DNA from: Entophlyctis helioformis
Lineage: Eukaryota > Chytridiomycota > Chytridiomycetes > Chytridiales > Chytriomycetaceae
Reading direction: 5' to 3'
NCBI GenBank assembly: GCA_025526915.1
Contig: JAHLKH010000102.1
Span: forward strand, 1 to 64,000
Length of the DNA: 64,000 bases
The notes under the pieces were generated by a model, which saw nothing but the letters and a program-made list of their open reading frames with translations, searched no databases and had not been told where the DNA came from. Below are positions 1-12,954 of the stretch, in pieces. Position 1 is the stretch's first letter, and each line of letters opens with the position of its first letter. Made by a program: the position numbers and the translations under genes.

Positions 1-3
1 GGG

Positions 4-3000
4 CTAAACAGCCAGCCACGTCTCAATCGGCTTGACAGGCTTGGCAGGCGACGACAGCTCAAACTTGGCCTTGAACTCGGCAATGTCCGTGTCTTCGCCC
101 ACGAGGACAACACCCGGCGCGTTCAGCACGGCTTCGCCCTCGGGCCCGGTCGTCATGCCGTTCTTCTGGCTGCGCATGTGCACACGCAGATGGCGCCGGA
201 CGGTCGACGACGGCGCAATGTACTTGCGGAAAAAGGCAATCAGACTGTCCTTGGTGATGCTCGGGATCTGCAGCCACAGTCAGTCCAAACGTACCCATCA
301 AGCCAGAGCAGCACACCCATCGTTTCACAACCCACTTTCTCGGCGTCGTTCTGCGACTGCTCAAAGTCGTAGTAGTGGTGGTTGATGTGGCCCCAGTACA
401 GGCTTCGTCTCTTGGGCCGAGCTTCTTGAGCTTCTCGAGCAGGATCGTGACATAGGCCGCCTGGTGCTTGGCGTACGTCTCGTCCGGCATGGTCTCGAGG
501 GTTCTCCTGCAAAGTCAGACACCAGTTGACAGCTGTGAGCATCAACCAGCGCATGTGCATGGGCATAAACATGCAAGTCGTACATACCTCAAACTTGAGC
601 AGGAACGCATCGATGCGCGATTCGAGGAACGCGGGGTCGCGCTCACTCTGGATGATGAAGCGGTACGGAGAGCAGACCCGTCTGCGCGCGGATGCCGCTG
701 AACACCATGTATCCTACCAAGGGACACCCCATTCAGTCATGAATGCCAGCGTCCAAGCGAGAAAGGCAAGAGTGGGCATCGGCAGCTCACCAAGCTGCTC
801 CTTGGTGCGGAGCTGGTCGAATGCAGGCTCCACGCCAATCTGAGCCAACAGTCCCAGGTGGGTGCGAATGTCCTGATCAGCAGCATCGCCAATCTGGAGA
901 CAGTACTCGATGGCCGAGTTGAGGTTCTCCGCGTTGGGCACATTGCGTGTCATGATGATCGAAGCGCCTAACTCCCTGGGTCAGTCTTTGCGGATCAACA
1001 CCAACATTGACCCGCCCCCAACGAACCTTGTGGCACCATGTGGGTACGCATGGAGCCGTATCGCTCCGACTCGGGCAACTCAGACGAACCAAAGCCACGG
1101 AGAATGATGGCGCCGTATTCGATGGCACGCTGTTGGCAGCAGATCCAGGCATGTTTGTCTCAGTCATCCGTGCTCTCCAGCCAACAGTGATTGTGTTGAG
1201 CAAGGACATCTCACTTCACGAGCCACATTGCCATGAACCAACGCCTCGACGTGCAGACGAGCCATCAGACGCGGGAAGAACGCCTGGACATCCTCGATGG
1301 TGATGCGAGAGAGCGCGTCGATCTTTTGTGCGTTGGTGAACAGACGCTGCTGGGTCATGAGCGTCACGTAGAAAATCGCGTGCGAGTGCGGCGACTCCAT
1401 GTCAAAGTTGACGTATTGCTTGAGGAGCTGTGGATCGTTGCATACAGTGAATAAGACTTGGCAGTACACGCAAGCAACACTGAGCGCCAGAGCATGCGTT
1501 ACCTGTTCCTTGATGCGCTCAAACTGGCTGGCCTCGACGACAAACGACTTCATCTTGGCAACAATCGTCTCGAGAAGAATGTGCATCTTGTCATTGTACC
1601 CGTGGATCGAAAGCTCCATGCCATCGACGGCGTTGTCGAGGCGATACTCGAGGCCAGCAAGGCTCGCATAGTAGGAGAACTCGTTGAGAGCGTCCTTGAG
1701 CAGATCGGTGTACAGACGCGTGAGCACACACGACATGGGGCTGTCGTAAGCAAGCGGCGTGCTCAGCATGAAAAAATGCGTGGGCCTTGGGCACGAAGAA
1801 GGTGTCGTCGCGCTTGTACCACATGCGGATGAGAGGCGTCTCTTGGATGATGAGCGGATGGGTCGCCGGCTTGGCAACGTCGATGCGGTGGACGGAAAAG
1901 TCCTCTGGGATAAACGTGTTGGCCTTGGGGATGTGCAGCTCTGGATGCGGCTGAATGTGCGCCAGTTTCTGCGATCGCGATAGGCAAGAGAGTCAGGATT
2001 GCCATTGATACAAGCATAGGAGGGTGGCATCCGATATCTCTACGAACCTCGAGAAGAGACGCAGAGATGTTTTTGCACCGTGTAAGGCGTGCCATAGTGA
2101 GGGCCTTGCTTCCATCCGGTCGTGTCGAAAGAGGGAGCCACGAGCGTGTATCTGCGAGACATGCCAGGCTCAGATTGCGAATGATTGTACACGCAAGCAA
2201 GCAGAGGCCGTCCAACAAACCTGAAAGCATCGGCACGAAGGAAGTCGAGGCAGGCCTGGATGGCTGCGCGGTCAAACTTTTCAATCAAGTACGGTCCCGA
2301 CACAATGTCTTGGGCTTCGTAGTTGTGCATGTTGCCGGCGAGGTGCGACATGTAAGTCGCAGGCGACGACTTTTCCTTGAAGCGGAACGAGATTTCGTTC
2401 ATGGTTTGGTACTGCAGACATGGCGATTGTGAGTTGGCGTGGTGCATGCATGTACAAGATGCTCGGGAACACACACCTCGTGGAAGATCCACTCTTCAAT
2501 GGGAGACTGCTTGATGAGGGCAATGTACTGGAAGAGGATGACGAGAACCTCTTCAAAGTGCTCTGCAAAAGAAAGCCATCTTAGCGTTCGGCCATTGAAA
2601 CAATGCCGGCAACTGAGCATGCTTACCAAGACCGCTGACAGTCAGCTCCACAGAGACATTGAAAAAGTCAAAGCCACGAGCACCGGTTGAGGGGCCGGCA
2701 TAGAGACCCTGAGCCCAACCTTCAAATGCCCAAAGGATCAAGGTGTGAGTGTCAGGATGGAGCAGCAGCTGATGACAGCCAATCACTGCGCACCCTTCTT
2801 CTTGAGCAGCGACAGGACAGATCCGTGGCCCTCGTGGCCAAGCAGGTGCGACAGGTATTGTGCAGGCTATCGATGTTGATCCGTTTCAAAGAGAAGGGGT
2901 CAGTCACGACCCGGGCCAAGGAAATCGCCAGGTGCATGCACTTGCCTGCGTCTTGTACTGCTCGCGCGTATCTGGGAACGGAAACGTGATGCTGAGCATG

Positions 3001-4607
3001 CGCGACTCCTTAACGGGCTTGATCCGGATCTCCTTCTGCAGCAGACGGCGTGTCAGCGTCTGCAAAGCGAATGGACAATAAAGACTCTAATGACATACGC
3101 CAAGCTCGGCAGCGGTCAGCGCATCGTTTGAAAAGACGGGCACGGGAGTGTCCTTGTCCTTGATTGGCGAGAACTTGGAGACAACCCAGTCGATGAGTTG
3201 CGAAATGGGCTCTGCAACCATTCACGACACAACAGTCAGAACGCGCAAGAGGAGCAGGCAAGGCGCTCAGCCCAGACGCACCCTTTCCAATGACAGCAAC
3301 CTTCATGATGTTGGCGCTGTAGTACTGATCGTGGAAGTCGAGCAGAATCCTGCGCAGGTCGAGGTCCTTGGAGAGTGGGATGTCCTTGAGTGTCTCGAGG
3401 TTGCCTGCACACATCACAGCATTGCCACTGAGCTTGAGATCCAGACCTCGCCACTGCCTTGAACGGATGGCATGCAACAGACGTACCTGTGCCAAACTTG
3501 TTGTAAGGGTGGCTTGGGTTGCACAGGTCTTTGAACAGCTGGTAGTTGCGCCAGTCGTCGGACTGCAAGTTCTTCTTGTGCTCTGTCGGACGGAGCAGGG
3601 CATTTGGAGCACGACCGTCAGCTGGCGTGCACACCAATCGGCAAGGAAAGCCCAACGTCTGTTGAAGCGTGCATGCACGAACCCGAGTCGACAGCATTCA
3701 GCTCGCGCTCGGTGCACGACTCTGAAAAGAGCGGCGAGATGAAGAACTGGGCAAAGCGATCCATGGCACCCTCGAGGTGGTCGGCAGCAACCTCAAAGTA
3801 GTAGTCTGCACACGCACGCACACACGCACGCACACACACACACACACATGCGTGAGAGGCAAGTTGATTGGCGTAAAGGCACCAAGACACGCAACACATA
3901 CTGGTGTCTTCGGCAGACGTAAAGGCATTCGAGTATCCGCCGTGCTCGCTCAAGAACTGTAGTGGCCAGCAAGAGAGTGAGTGCGCAGATCGGCATGCGG
4001 TCGGGGGAGATGCGATGGGATGTGATGGACGCACCTGGCTGTAGGCGTTCTCGACCGGATACTTTTCTGTACCCTGGCAGGCAGAAGCAAAAGGCGGCAG
4101 GAGTGTGAGCCCAGCAGACACAGCCCAGCAGACACAGCACGCAAGTGCAGACACTGGTTGATGTGGGGCGAGCGCACCATGAACACTGCCGGCAAAGAGG
4201 CGTGTCAGTACAGGCGGGCAGGGGCAGGAGGAGCAGCCCGCAGACACGCACGCACGCAAGCACACGCACGCAAGCACACGCACACAAGCACGCAGCCAGC
4301 ACTCACAGAGGTGCTCGCAGAAATGGGCCAGACCCGCCACGTCTGCGGGGTCGCACAGGTGGCCCACATGCACGTCGAGGGCGGCCGACGCCTTGTCGGT
4401 GGTCGGGTCGGACACGACGACGGCCTGCAGCCTGTTGGGCAGCGTGAGCACGGCGTACGTGCGCTCGTCGTTGTCGGGCTTGCGCACGGCCCCCGGGAAC
4501 AGCGTCCACGGCGCGCCGGCCAGCTTGGCCACGCCGACGCCGAGGTCGGCTGCTCCTCCAGCACCAACACCAACGCCAACACCAACACCAGTGCCAATGA
4601 AGGACAT
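4..4607 (-). CDS. IDE: Insulin-degrading enzyme-like M16 metallopeptidase
   Basis: Multi-exon gene of the insulysin/Ste23 class of M16A zinc peptidases, which degrade short peptides in a closed chamber. The inverted zinc motif HxxEH appears as HFCEHL near 4305-4327. It is followed in order by family blocks: EKYPVENAYSQ, FLSEHGGYSNAFTSAEDTS, DRFAQFFISPLF, ELNAVDSE, EHKKNLQSDDWR, then C-terminal blocks such as LLKDALNEFSYYASLAGLEY, HVEALVHGN and RTKEQLG near 790-815. The reading frame ends with a TAG at 4-6, so the gene is complete at its 3' end despite lying at the window edge. The chosen ATG (4605-4607) gives a Gly-Val low-complexity N-terminus with no clear targeting signal. One intron holds a CA/TG microsatellite (3809-3848). 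Roughly a dozen introns; boundaries not all fixed. Confidence 0.93.
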
Positions 4608-4658
4608 GAGATTGCGCGTGTGGCGGAAAGCGACGACTTGCCCGGCATCCGCGCATCG
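4608..4658. promoter_or_regulatory. 51-bp divergent intergenic promoter (IDE / UHRF1)
   Basis: Only 51 bp separate the two divergent ATGs. The 5' UTRs and core promoters must overlap the opposing coding regions or each other. No TATA-like element is visible. Confidence 0.5.
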
Positions 4659-4919
4659 ATGGTGCTGCTCGTCCGCATCCGCCCGTTCAACGGGCCCGAC
4701 TTTGAGGTCGACGTGCGCGGCCGCACCTGCGACGTCAAGAGCCTGCGTGCGCTGATCCACAAGGTCCTCGGCGCAGAGTGGCCGCCCAGCCGGCAGCGCC
4801 TGATCTTTGCGGGCAAGACGGTGCGTGTCTGCGCTCTTGGAGCTGCTGTTGCTGTTGCTGCTGTTGCTGCTGCTGCTGTTGCTGCTGCTCTGTTGCTGCT
4901 GCTGCTGCGGGTGGCCGCC

Positions 4920-4967
<48 letters not shown>

Positions 4968-7401
4968 CTGACATGCGCTGCTCGTCCCCCATATGCGCTG
5001 CCGTGTGCACAGCTGGAGGACGGCCAGACGCTCTTCCACTACAACGTCAATGTGGGCAGCACCGTGCAGCTGTATCCAAAGGCCGGCGAGTCGGCGCTCC
5101 AGACGCAGCCAGAGACTGCCAGCGTCAGCAAGACCAAAGACGCTGCTGCTGCTGCTGCTGCTGCCGAGCCCGCTGCACCGGAGGCTGCGCCGACGACCAC
5201 GCGCGCTACTCGCTCTCGCAGCGGACAGGCTGCACCGGCACCTGCTGTTGCTGCCGCTGCACACACAACCTCCGCTCCAGCCGCCTCCACTCGGACAAAG
5301 CGATCGACGCGTATCTCAACTGGCGGCTGTGGTTCAAGCATGTCTGGACGGCCGGCTGCTCCTGCCCGAGTCAAGGCAGAAGTCGAAGAGGACGCTGATG
5401 CCGATGCTGATGATGCCGAGCGGCCGATGCAGATGCAGGTGCAGGTGCTAGCAATGATGCTGCCGCTCGGAAGACGGCGAAGAGGGCGAGGACTACCTGT
5501 GCAAAAAGGTAACCATCAGCAACGCTTCTCTCTCTCTCTCTCGTGCAGCAGCCTTGGTGTCAAGGCTGGCACTGCGCCAATCTAACCATGCATCGCCACT
5601 TTTGCACATGCACGCATCCTGCTCCATCCCAGTGCATCACCAGGCTCCGTCCACCTGCACGGACTGTGGGTGCGCCGTCTGCGGCGGCCGGCATGAGCCT
5701 GAAAAGCAAATATACTGCGAAGAGTGCAAACGCAGCACGCATTTCGCCTGTCTGAACATGACGCAGGAGGACTTTGACAGAATACCTGAAGACGAGGACT
5801 GGTTCTGCGCGTCGTGTCGCAACGACAACTCGGGCATCGTCATGGAGGGCCACAAACTCGACCTGAGCAACACCAAGAAAGCGAACGCTCCGTCGGCTAG
5901 CCAGACCAAAAAGTGGGGCGGTGGCATGGCGAATGCCGGCGTCGAGAAAAAGTGCGAGCTTGTTCCCCCGCACCACTATGGGCCGATCCCTGGTGTTGAG
6001 GTTGGGCAGACTTGGAGCTACCGCGTCAAGTGTGCCGAGGATGGTGTCCATCGGTGTGTTGCACTTTTGTCTCTGTTTGCAACGTCTGTGCTGCCACGGG
6101 CTCGCAGTGTTTCTGACCTTTGCTGATCGATTGACAGGCCTCCTGTTGCTGGCATTGCCGGTGGAAAAGACGGTGTAAGTCCAATGTCTTGGCCATATCT
6201 GCGTGCCAATGCCGCCACCGAGGGGCAAGATCCTCACGAATGGGAATGCAGTGCCAGTCCATCGTGTTGTCGGGCGGCTACCCGGAAGACAAGGACGACG
6301 GCGAAGAGTTCCTGTACACAGGCTCGGGCGGCCGTGATCTGACTGGAAACAAGCGCACAAACGTTCAGAGCAAAGATCAAGTTCTGACGAGCGGAAACCT
6401 TGGCCTCGCCTCGACGTGCAATGCGCCAATCAACGCAAAGGTTGGCGCCGTGGCCGTCAACTGGAAAAAGTCAAAGCCCATCCGCGTCGTGCGGACCCAG
6501 AAGCTCAAGAAGCACTCCAAGTATGCGCCAGACGAGGGTATCCGCTATGACGGCATCTACAAGGTCGTGCGGTACTGGCCAGAAAAGTCTGCAACGTCGG
6601 GATTCATTGTTTGGGTGAGCTGCGTCGCCGTGCTCGCTCTGCAGTTGCTGTAGCTGATGCATGGCTGGTGGGTTAGCGATACGCTCTCCGTCGCGATGAT
6701 CCACATCCAGCGCCATGGACGCCGGCCGGCAAGAAGATGATTGCCGAGAGGCTGCAGCGCGAGGCGGCTTTTGCAGACGCTGCTGGTGGATCGCTGGATG
6801 CCGAGAATGCCGATGCGGCCGGACACGACGAGGATGCAGCGCCTGGATCGAAGCGTGCCGGTGGCGAGATCAAGCAAGAGGACGGTGCAGCCAAGGCAGG
6901 CAAGCGCCGACTCAAGAAGCACAAGACTGTGCTGTGCTACGAGCCAAGCGAGGAAATCTGCGAGCTTATTGCCCAAGACCGCCGGGAAGTCGGCACCAAG
7001 GTTTGTCCATCCATATGCTGTCTTTCCCTGCCAACAGCGAGACTGACGCACAGATCATCCCGGCCCGACACCAGCCCAGCAATGCGCGGTCGTGGGACGA
7101 GCTCCAAGCCACCAACCCGATCCACCTCAAGCAGTACCTCGAAAACTTGAGCAAAGTGTTCCAGTGCATCATCTGCTTCGAGCTCGTCAGCACAACGCCC
7201 GTCACAACCCCTTGCGGACACAACTTTTGCAAAAAGTGCATTGCGCGGTACGAAAAGTCTGCGATCGAGACGGCTCAGGAGGCAGACAAGGACCATGTAC
7301 TCGCATGCCCCACGTGCCGCCATGCCATGGACAAGATGCCGCCCGTCAACAAAACGCTTGGCTTGATCCTGCAGAAGCTGCTGCCAGACCGTGCCGAATG
7401 A
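4659..7401 (+). CDS. UHRF1: UHRF1-like E3 ubiquitin ligase (UBL-PHD-SRA-RING)
   Basis: Domains in order: ubiquitin-like domain (about 4659-5090, with [10 protein letters not shown] and [16 protein letters not shown] flanking intron 1); an Ala/Thr- and acid-rich linker; a PHD finger (about 5640-5830) with the pre-PHD Cys cluster [11 protein letters not shown] and [12 protein letters not shown]; an SRA/YDG domain (about 5975-6700) with [27 protein letters not shown] and [15 protein letters not shown]; and a C3HC4 RING (about 7163-7320) with CIICFE and CGHNFCKKC. In animals and plants the SRA binds hemimethylated CpG and guides maintenance methylation, and the RING ubiquitinates histone H3. No tandem Tudor domain is recognisable in the linker. 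Intron 1 carries CTG/CAG and (AC)n repeats. The ATG at 4659 is the first in frame with the UBL. Confidence 0.93.
4838..4961. repeat. CTG-rich tract plus (AC)n microsatellite in UHRF1 intron 1
   Basis: Imperfect CTG/GCT triplets run from about 4838 to 4910, followed by an (AC)n run at 4923-4961. Both lie between the donor after AGKT and the acceptor before LEDGQ, so they are intronic. Confidence 0.9.
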
Positions 7402-7667
7402 TCCTCCAGCTCCATCGTCTCTTTTGTTCCGGTGCTGGTTTTTGGTTGGCCACTGTGCACATGCCCCTCGCGCTCATTGTCATCTGGCATCGTCAGCCAT
7501 CATCGGCTCCCTAACAGAGTGCTCAACCTGAATGAACCCCGACCGTTTATTGGCCCCCTTTGTCGTTCCAGATCCCTATGCAAGAGTCGCTTGTTCGCCG
7601 ATTAAACCCATCCACTAAAGCATCCCTTGCTGCATCCCAGAAATGCCTGTCGAGAATCCGCCTGCCC

Positions 7668-10600
7668 TCATGACGATCCAGCACCGCTGTTGTAAATCAG
7701 ATACTCGGCGCCAGCCGGCACATAAAAGAAGACCGTCATGAGAACCGTGTAGCTGAGCAGCAGGATCGCTCCCTTGAAGTAGTTGCTCTTGCCCTCAATG
7801 TAAAGGTACGTCACTGTCGAGCGCAAGCCATGCATGTCAGCTGGTTGGACTGCCACTGCCACGTCCGTGGCTAAAAAACTTACAAAGAAAGACGCTGAAC
7901 ATGACAGAGTAAAAGTCCCAGTTGGGAAACACGAGCGTGAATCCCTCAGACGGCTTGCCACTGCCGCCATCGCCATGACCGCTGCTGGTGGCGCTGTCTG
8001 CAGCGCGGATAAAGGTCGCAACTCCAAGCGGGGCATTCTTGTCCACGGCATCGAATCCAGCGCCGCCAGGCACCAGTCCGACAAAAAACCGCACAATGGT
8101 CGCGATGAGTCGGCCCATCTGCTCAAACGGTACTGGCCTTGCAGCAACAGTCGTGGGACTTGTAAACGCAGTCGACAGCGGTGACGATGCATCGGAAGAC
8201 TCCACAACAAACTTTTGCACAACCGATCCAAACGGCAGTGAGTGACCGCCGCGTGCATGTCCAGGCTCGCCATACTGCCTCCAGATGGCAGAAAAAGCAA
8301 CAAGCGCAGGAATCTGCAGCAGCGCCACCTGGATCGCATATGCAGAACCAATCTCGAGCGAAAGCACAATGTTGCCGTTCAAGGCAAACGCAATCGCATT
8401 GTCTGTTCGTCCATTCAACTGCTCGTCAGCACAGCATCAGCACCACAGATCCTTCACTAGCGCGTCGCGACTTACAAAACTCTGTCACGGTCGGCACAAG
8501 CGCAAAGAGCGTCAAGCCGAGCGTCTTTTCGTCAATCGGGAATCCCTCGAGCACAAAGTCAATTGACGCAATCAACACCTCGGCAATGATGCTGTAGAGC
8601 ACGGTGCACCCGAGCAGAATGACAACAGCCTTGAAGATGCCCCATCCGGGGTGGTCGTGGCCGCCTTCTCCCTCCTCGTCATCCGAGTCAGATCCAGACG
8701 ACGCAGCATCATCCATAATGGGCAGAGGCAGTTGCTGGGCAGCTGCGCCGCCTTCTCCTGGACGCAAGCGTGGGCTATTGGCAACCGCCGGCGATGTGCT
8801 GCTTGGATGGAACAGATCAGAGAACGCCGCAATGGAAAAGGGCCGGATGTTTGAGGCTGTGACGCCGCGTGTCTGGAGGCGGCGGCGGACTCTGGACGGC
8901 GTGACTGACTGCGACGTTTCTGATCCGGGAACGTTTGCATTGGATATGCCGCTGCTGGACTCATTGCGGCGACCATCAAGAGGCAGTTGCGCAGGTCCAA
9001 GCGAAAACGGTCGGGGAGATGCCAGCGCGGTGCTCGAGTTGCGACGACCGAGAAGACTAGCAATGCCATCAGCAAACGCTTGGCGACGTGAGTTCTTGGG
9101 CTTCTTTTGGGGTAGATCTTGCTTGCATGCGTGCGCAGCGAGAACCACAGCCCGACCGCATATGTCAGCAGGAGCACCGTCGCGCAAATAAAGACGAGCG
9201 GACGCGTCGCCGTCTTGTAGACAACATCTCTGGAGGGCGGCGTGGACACGATGGTGCATTGCTTGCAGTCTGCGTCGTTTTTGGCCATCTCGGTCAGGGC
9301 CGCATGAAATCCTGTCGACCGGGAGCCTGGCCTGCAGTCGGCACAACGGATCTCGACCGACCCGTAGATGCCCTGGAAGAGCGTTGGCGTAAACACGCCA
9401 ATGACGGCCACGACGAGCATTGTGCTCGTAACGCCTGCACTCTTGGCATTGAATCGCTGCTCCTTTCGCTTGAGGCCGCCAGACAGCATCGACACGCCAG
9501 GGAGAGCGAGCAAGCCGGCCAGGAACGAGCCAATGATGGATCCCTCGACAAGCTTGTCCTTTCCGTTCATGAGTGCGAACGCGTACAGAATGATCTCAAT
9601 GATGCTGCCAAACGTTGCGTTGATGACCGACCCGAGTGCAACTGAGCCTGTATGTGCGGTGATGCTTGATACCGCCATTCCAATAAAGTAGGCAAGAGGA
9701 ATGACGCTCAGCAGCGCAAACCCAAAGATGGCGCTGTAGCTGGCAATGCCTTGATAGCCGTTGCTTGGACCCAGCACGTAAAAGTCGAAAAAGGTAAACG
9801 CAATCATGGACAGCAGTTGATGAAGATGATGTTGACGCCATCCACCGTGTACTTGTAGTAAGCGAGGCCCATGGCGTGGTACGTGCACAGGACAATCTCG
9901 TACTCTGAGTCAATCAGCGTGCCAGGTCCAAACGCGCTCAGATGGCATGCGCTGACGATGAGGCCGGCACTGGCGCGTTGGCACTGGCATGTACAATGAA
10001 TCGCTGCGTGCTTCGGTGGCCTTCGCTCGACAAGCCCGCAGCATGCCCGTGTGCTGTTGCATGCGTTGCAGACGCTGACGATGGACCTGTTGCTGCATGG
10101 TGTGCTGACGTCCCCAGAGGAGCGTGGGTGCCTCCAGGTTGGGGACCACGTGGCTGGTCCGACTCGACGACGCTCTCGGGACGCCACACAAACACGCTCT
10201 TTGGTCGAACCTGGGGGCGAGGACGCTGTCGCGGAGTAACGCCAGATGCAGGTCCACAGGTGCTTCAGATGCTGCTCCAGATGCTGCCCCAGCCACGCCT
10301 TGCATCGAAGGAGATGCCTGTGCCGCCGCTGCATTGGCAGCCGTGTTGGCACGAAGAGCAGAGTCGTCTTCGCCGCTTGCCTCTGCATCCGTGGCGCTGG
10401 ATGGCCCTGCGTCCTGCGTGGCAAGATAGTCGCTTGCGCTGTTTGACGAAAGCTGGAGCGGGTGGCGCAGCACGTGGCGGATGAGGACGTAGTTGAGCTT
10501 GGACATGGGAACAGGGATGATGAAGAAGAAGCAGATGGAGCTGACAGTCAAGTGCACTGGCGTAAGGAGGAGGAGCGCGATCAGGTAGAAGATCATTCCA

Positions 10601-12131
10601 CTGAGGCCAGCGTTCCAGGTCCGTCGGTACCAGTGGGGCACCCACTCTGACCACGCGTACTGCTGTAGCCGTGTTGTGCCGAGCGACTGCTCAGTCAGCA
10701 AGTCGGCAACTTCGCTGGGGTCCTGGCCTTCTTCGGTATAGTATCTGCTGGTCACGGTTGGGCTTCGGCTGACGCTATGCATCTGAGCCGTGGCTGCACT
10801 CGCCGCAGTGGTGTTCTGCGAATCGGCTGGCACGTCGATGCCAATGTGTGCCGCGCCGCCATGGGCAGCTCCGTTGGGCACAGGCGTGGATGGCGAGTCG
10901 CTGGCAGCCTGCTGGAAGATCATGTGGTAGCCCTTGTGCTTTGCAATGAACTTGCCAAACGGCCAGAACATGTACGCCGACAGGTTGATCATCAGCTGTA
11001 AGGGTGAATGACAGCATGTGAGCCACGATAGCAGATGAGCAAAGTGAGCCAAAGCGAGACCACTGGCGCGACTCACTTTGGCATAGTCCTTGAGGCGACA
11101 CAGCTCGATAAACAGACGCGGAAAGAGAGCCAGCGGATACGAAGCGCATGTGATGGTCCAGACGAGCGATACCCAAAGGTCCAGCAGATGCCGTATCCGA
11201 CAAGACCAACGAGCCACAGAGGCACGATGAGCACAAGAGTCACAGCCAGGTATAAGAGCGCGATCCACCAGCCAAAGATGAGCGTCCACGCGAGGTTGCC
11301 CGGAGAGAGATACAGGAAGCGCGAAGGGACGGCGCCGGGCACAGAGTGGACAGCGTCGTAGGTCTGGGCATCGATGCTGCGCGACTTTGGGTAAAGGGCG
11401 GGCTTCCAAATCTTGAGGCCAAAGGGATGCCTGATGTTGATGGCCTACGAATGCATACGGTCAGCCGGACAATCGATGGCGTCGGCGTCGGCGTCGGCGT
11501 CGTTCAGTGTCGGCGTCGTTCAGCGTCGGTGGTGGTCACGGTGCATTCCAGCAGCCCAAGCTATAACTCCGACACACCACAAGCACGCCAACAAGCACAA
11601 GCAGGCCGTGGTTACCTCTTGCATGTCGCGCACGGTCGGTGCCTCTTCGTCGCCGCCCTCCTGCTCGCTCAGGATGCCCGCATCCGCACCCGCGTCGTCG
11701 CCCATGTTGCCGTCGAAGCCGTCCTGGTCGGCGCGGGCGATGCCGTCATCGTCGCCACCACCGCCACCGCCGTCCTGCATGAGCTGTCTGCTGCCATTGT
11801 TGTTGCGAATGCGGCGACGCATGTTGCCAGGGTCGGCGTCGCTGTCGGTGCCGTTGCCGTTGCTGTAGCCGTTGTCGTAGCCGTAGCCGTTGTCGTCGGT
11901 GTCGTCGCCGTCTGTCTCGTCCAGCCCGCTCGGCTGCGGCGGGTATCCGCCATGAATGCTGCTTGAGTTGGCGCTGAAGGTGGACCGTGGCCGCGGCGAG
12001 TTTGCTGCATTCGCGTTGTTGCTGCCCGTGCGGGGCCGTCTGCCGCTTGTGCTGTTGGCGTTGCTGTTGCTGTTGCTGTTGCTGTCGCCATCGCCTTGTG
12101 GCAGGCCCAGGTTCTGGCCCTGGCTCTGGCC

Positions 12132-12166
<35 letters not shown>

Positions 12167-12185
12167 CTTGCTGTCTCGTGGGCAT
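7668..12185 (-). CDS. VNX1: VNX1-type cation/H+ antiporter with N-terminal YccF-like domain, several apparent frame breaks
   Basis: Vacuolar Na+(K+)/H+ antiporter of the CaCA superfamily. N-terminus: Gln/Ser/Asn- and acid-rich tail (ATG 12183-12185). Next comes a hydrophobic block typical of fungal VNX1 (LSPGNLAWTLIFGWW, LMINLSAYMFWPFGKFI), then the exchanger core: YYKYTVDGVNIIFIN, the alpha-repeat GSVALGSVINATFGSIIEI, GSFLAGLLALPGVSMLSGG, a central hydrophilic loop, ILLGCTVLYSIIAEVLI, and a C-terminal helix pair ending at 7668. Clear introns: 11444-11615 and 10996-11076. The frame does not stay open between several blocks. Each break is repaired by one extra base in a short run (near 11172, 10213, 9950, 9816 and 9106). 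This could be a decayed gene or base-calling deletions. Family identity is firm; intactness is not. Confidence 0.82.
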
Positions 12186-12355
12186 GGCGTGCCGTGTCAC
12201 AATGTGTTGGCAAGCAGCCAAGTGGAGGAACAAAGACACAGCACGGCAACAAAGACACAGCACGGCAGAACACACGTCGGTTGAGCTCGTTGTATTTCCC
12301 AAGCCTTGCGCGAGTCATCAGCAAGAGCAGTCCAGTCTACACGGCCGTCGCGGGA

Positions 12356-12954
12356 TCACCACGACTCGGCCTTCTCGTCAGGCTTGCTCATCGACGGCGG
12401 GCGGATGAACAGGCCGGCAATGGGGCCCTTGCCCGAGGGCAGCGAGCGCTTGCTCGTGCTCGTGCTCTTGCCCTTGCCCTTGGTGTGGACCGTGTCCCTG
12501 TGCACAAAGCAGTCGGCGTTGGTGCTGCACGTCAGATCTGTCGCAAACGGCTTGTCCTCGACGCCCTGGCGCGTGTCGACACAAGACGGGTCAGTCGCCG
12601 CTCTCGTCATCGCAGAGCGCCACACAATCGATGCGAGCCAAGCGGCATGGCGCTGCTGTGGCAACGCACGCTTACCAGAACGTGGCAGCGGCCGTCGACA
12701 CAGCCCTTGAGACAGTCGCTCGGCTGCTGGCAGAAGCGGTACGCAGAGAAGTGGGCAGTGCCGCTGCTGGCGTCCATCTTGTGCTGCCAGCAGTAGCCGG
12801 TCTCGCAGGCACAGAAGTCGCCTGTGCACTCGACGCCCGCAGTCAGCTGCTTCTCGAGGGCATCCGTGAGCGCCTTGTCGTTTTCGGCGGGCGTGGCAGG
12901 GGCCGCAGACACGAGGGTTGCGAGGAGGGACAGGAGTGCAAGCGGGACCTTCAT
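12356..12954 (-). CDS. Small secreted Cys-containing protein
   Basis: Two exons encode about 160 residues. The N-terminus is a textbook signal peptide (MKVPLALLSLLATLVSAAPA). The mature region holds closely spaced cysteines (CTGDFCACETGYC, then CQQPSDCLKGCVDGRC and, after the intron, CSTNADC), suggesting disulfides. The C-terminal third is Lys/Ser-rich. The splice joins CHVL (donor GTAAGC) to GVEDKP in phase 0; the intron is about 100 nt. No family recognised. A secreted wall protein, inhibitor or effector-like protein would all fit. The ATG at 12952-12954 is the only Met giving the signal peptide. Confidence 0.75.

Noticed and set aside
3618..5264. Minus-strand frame of 548 codons covering the UHRF1 5' end
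   Set aside because: Its downstream part is real IDE sequence, but the N-terminal part is antisense to the UHRF1 UBL and to its CA/CTG intron.
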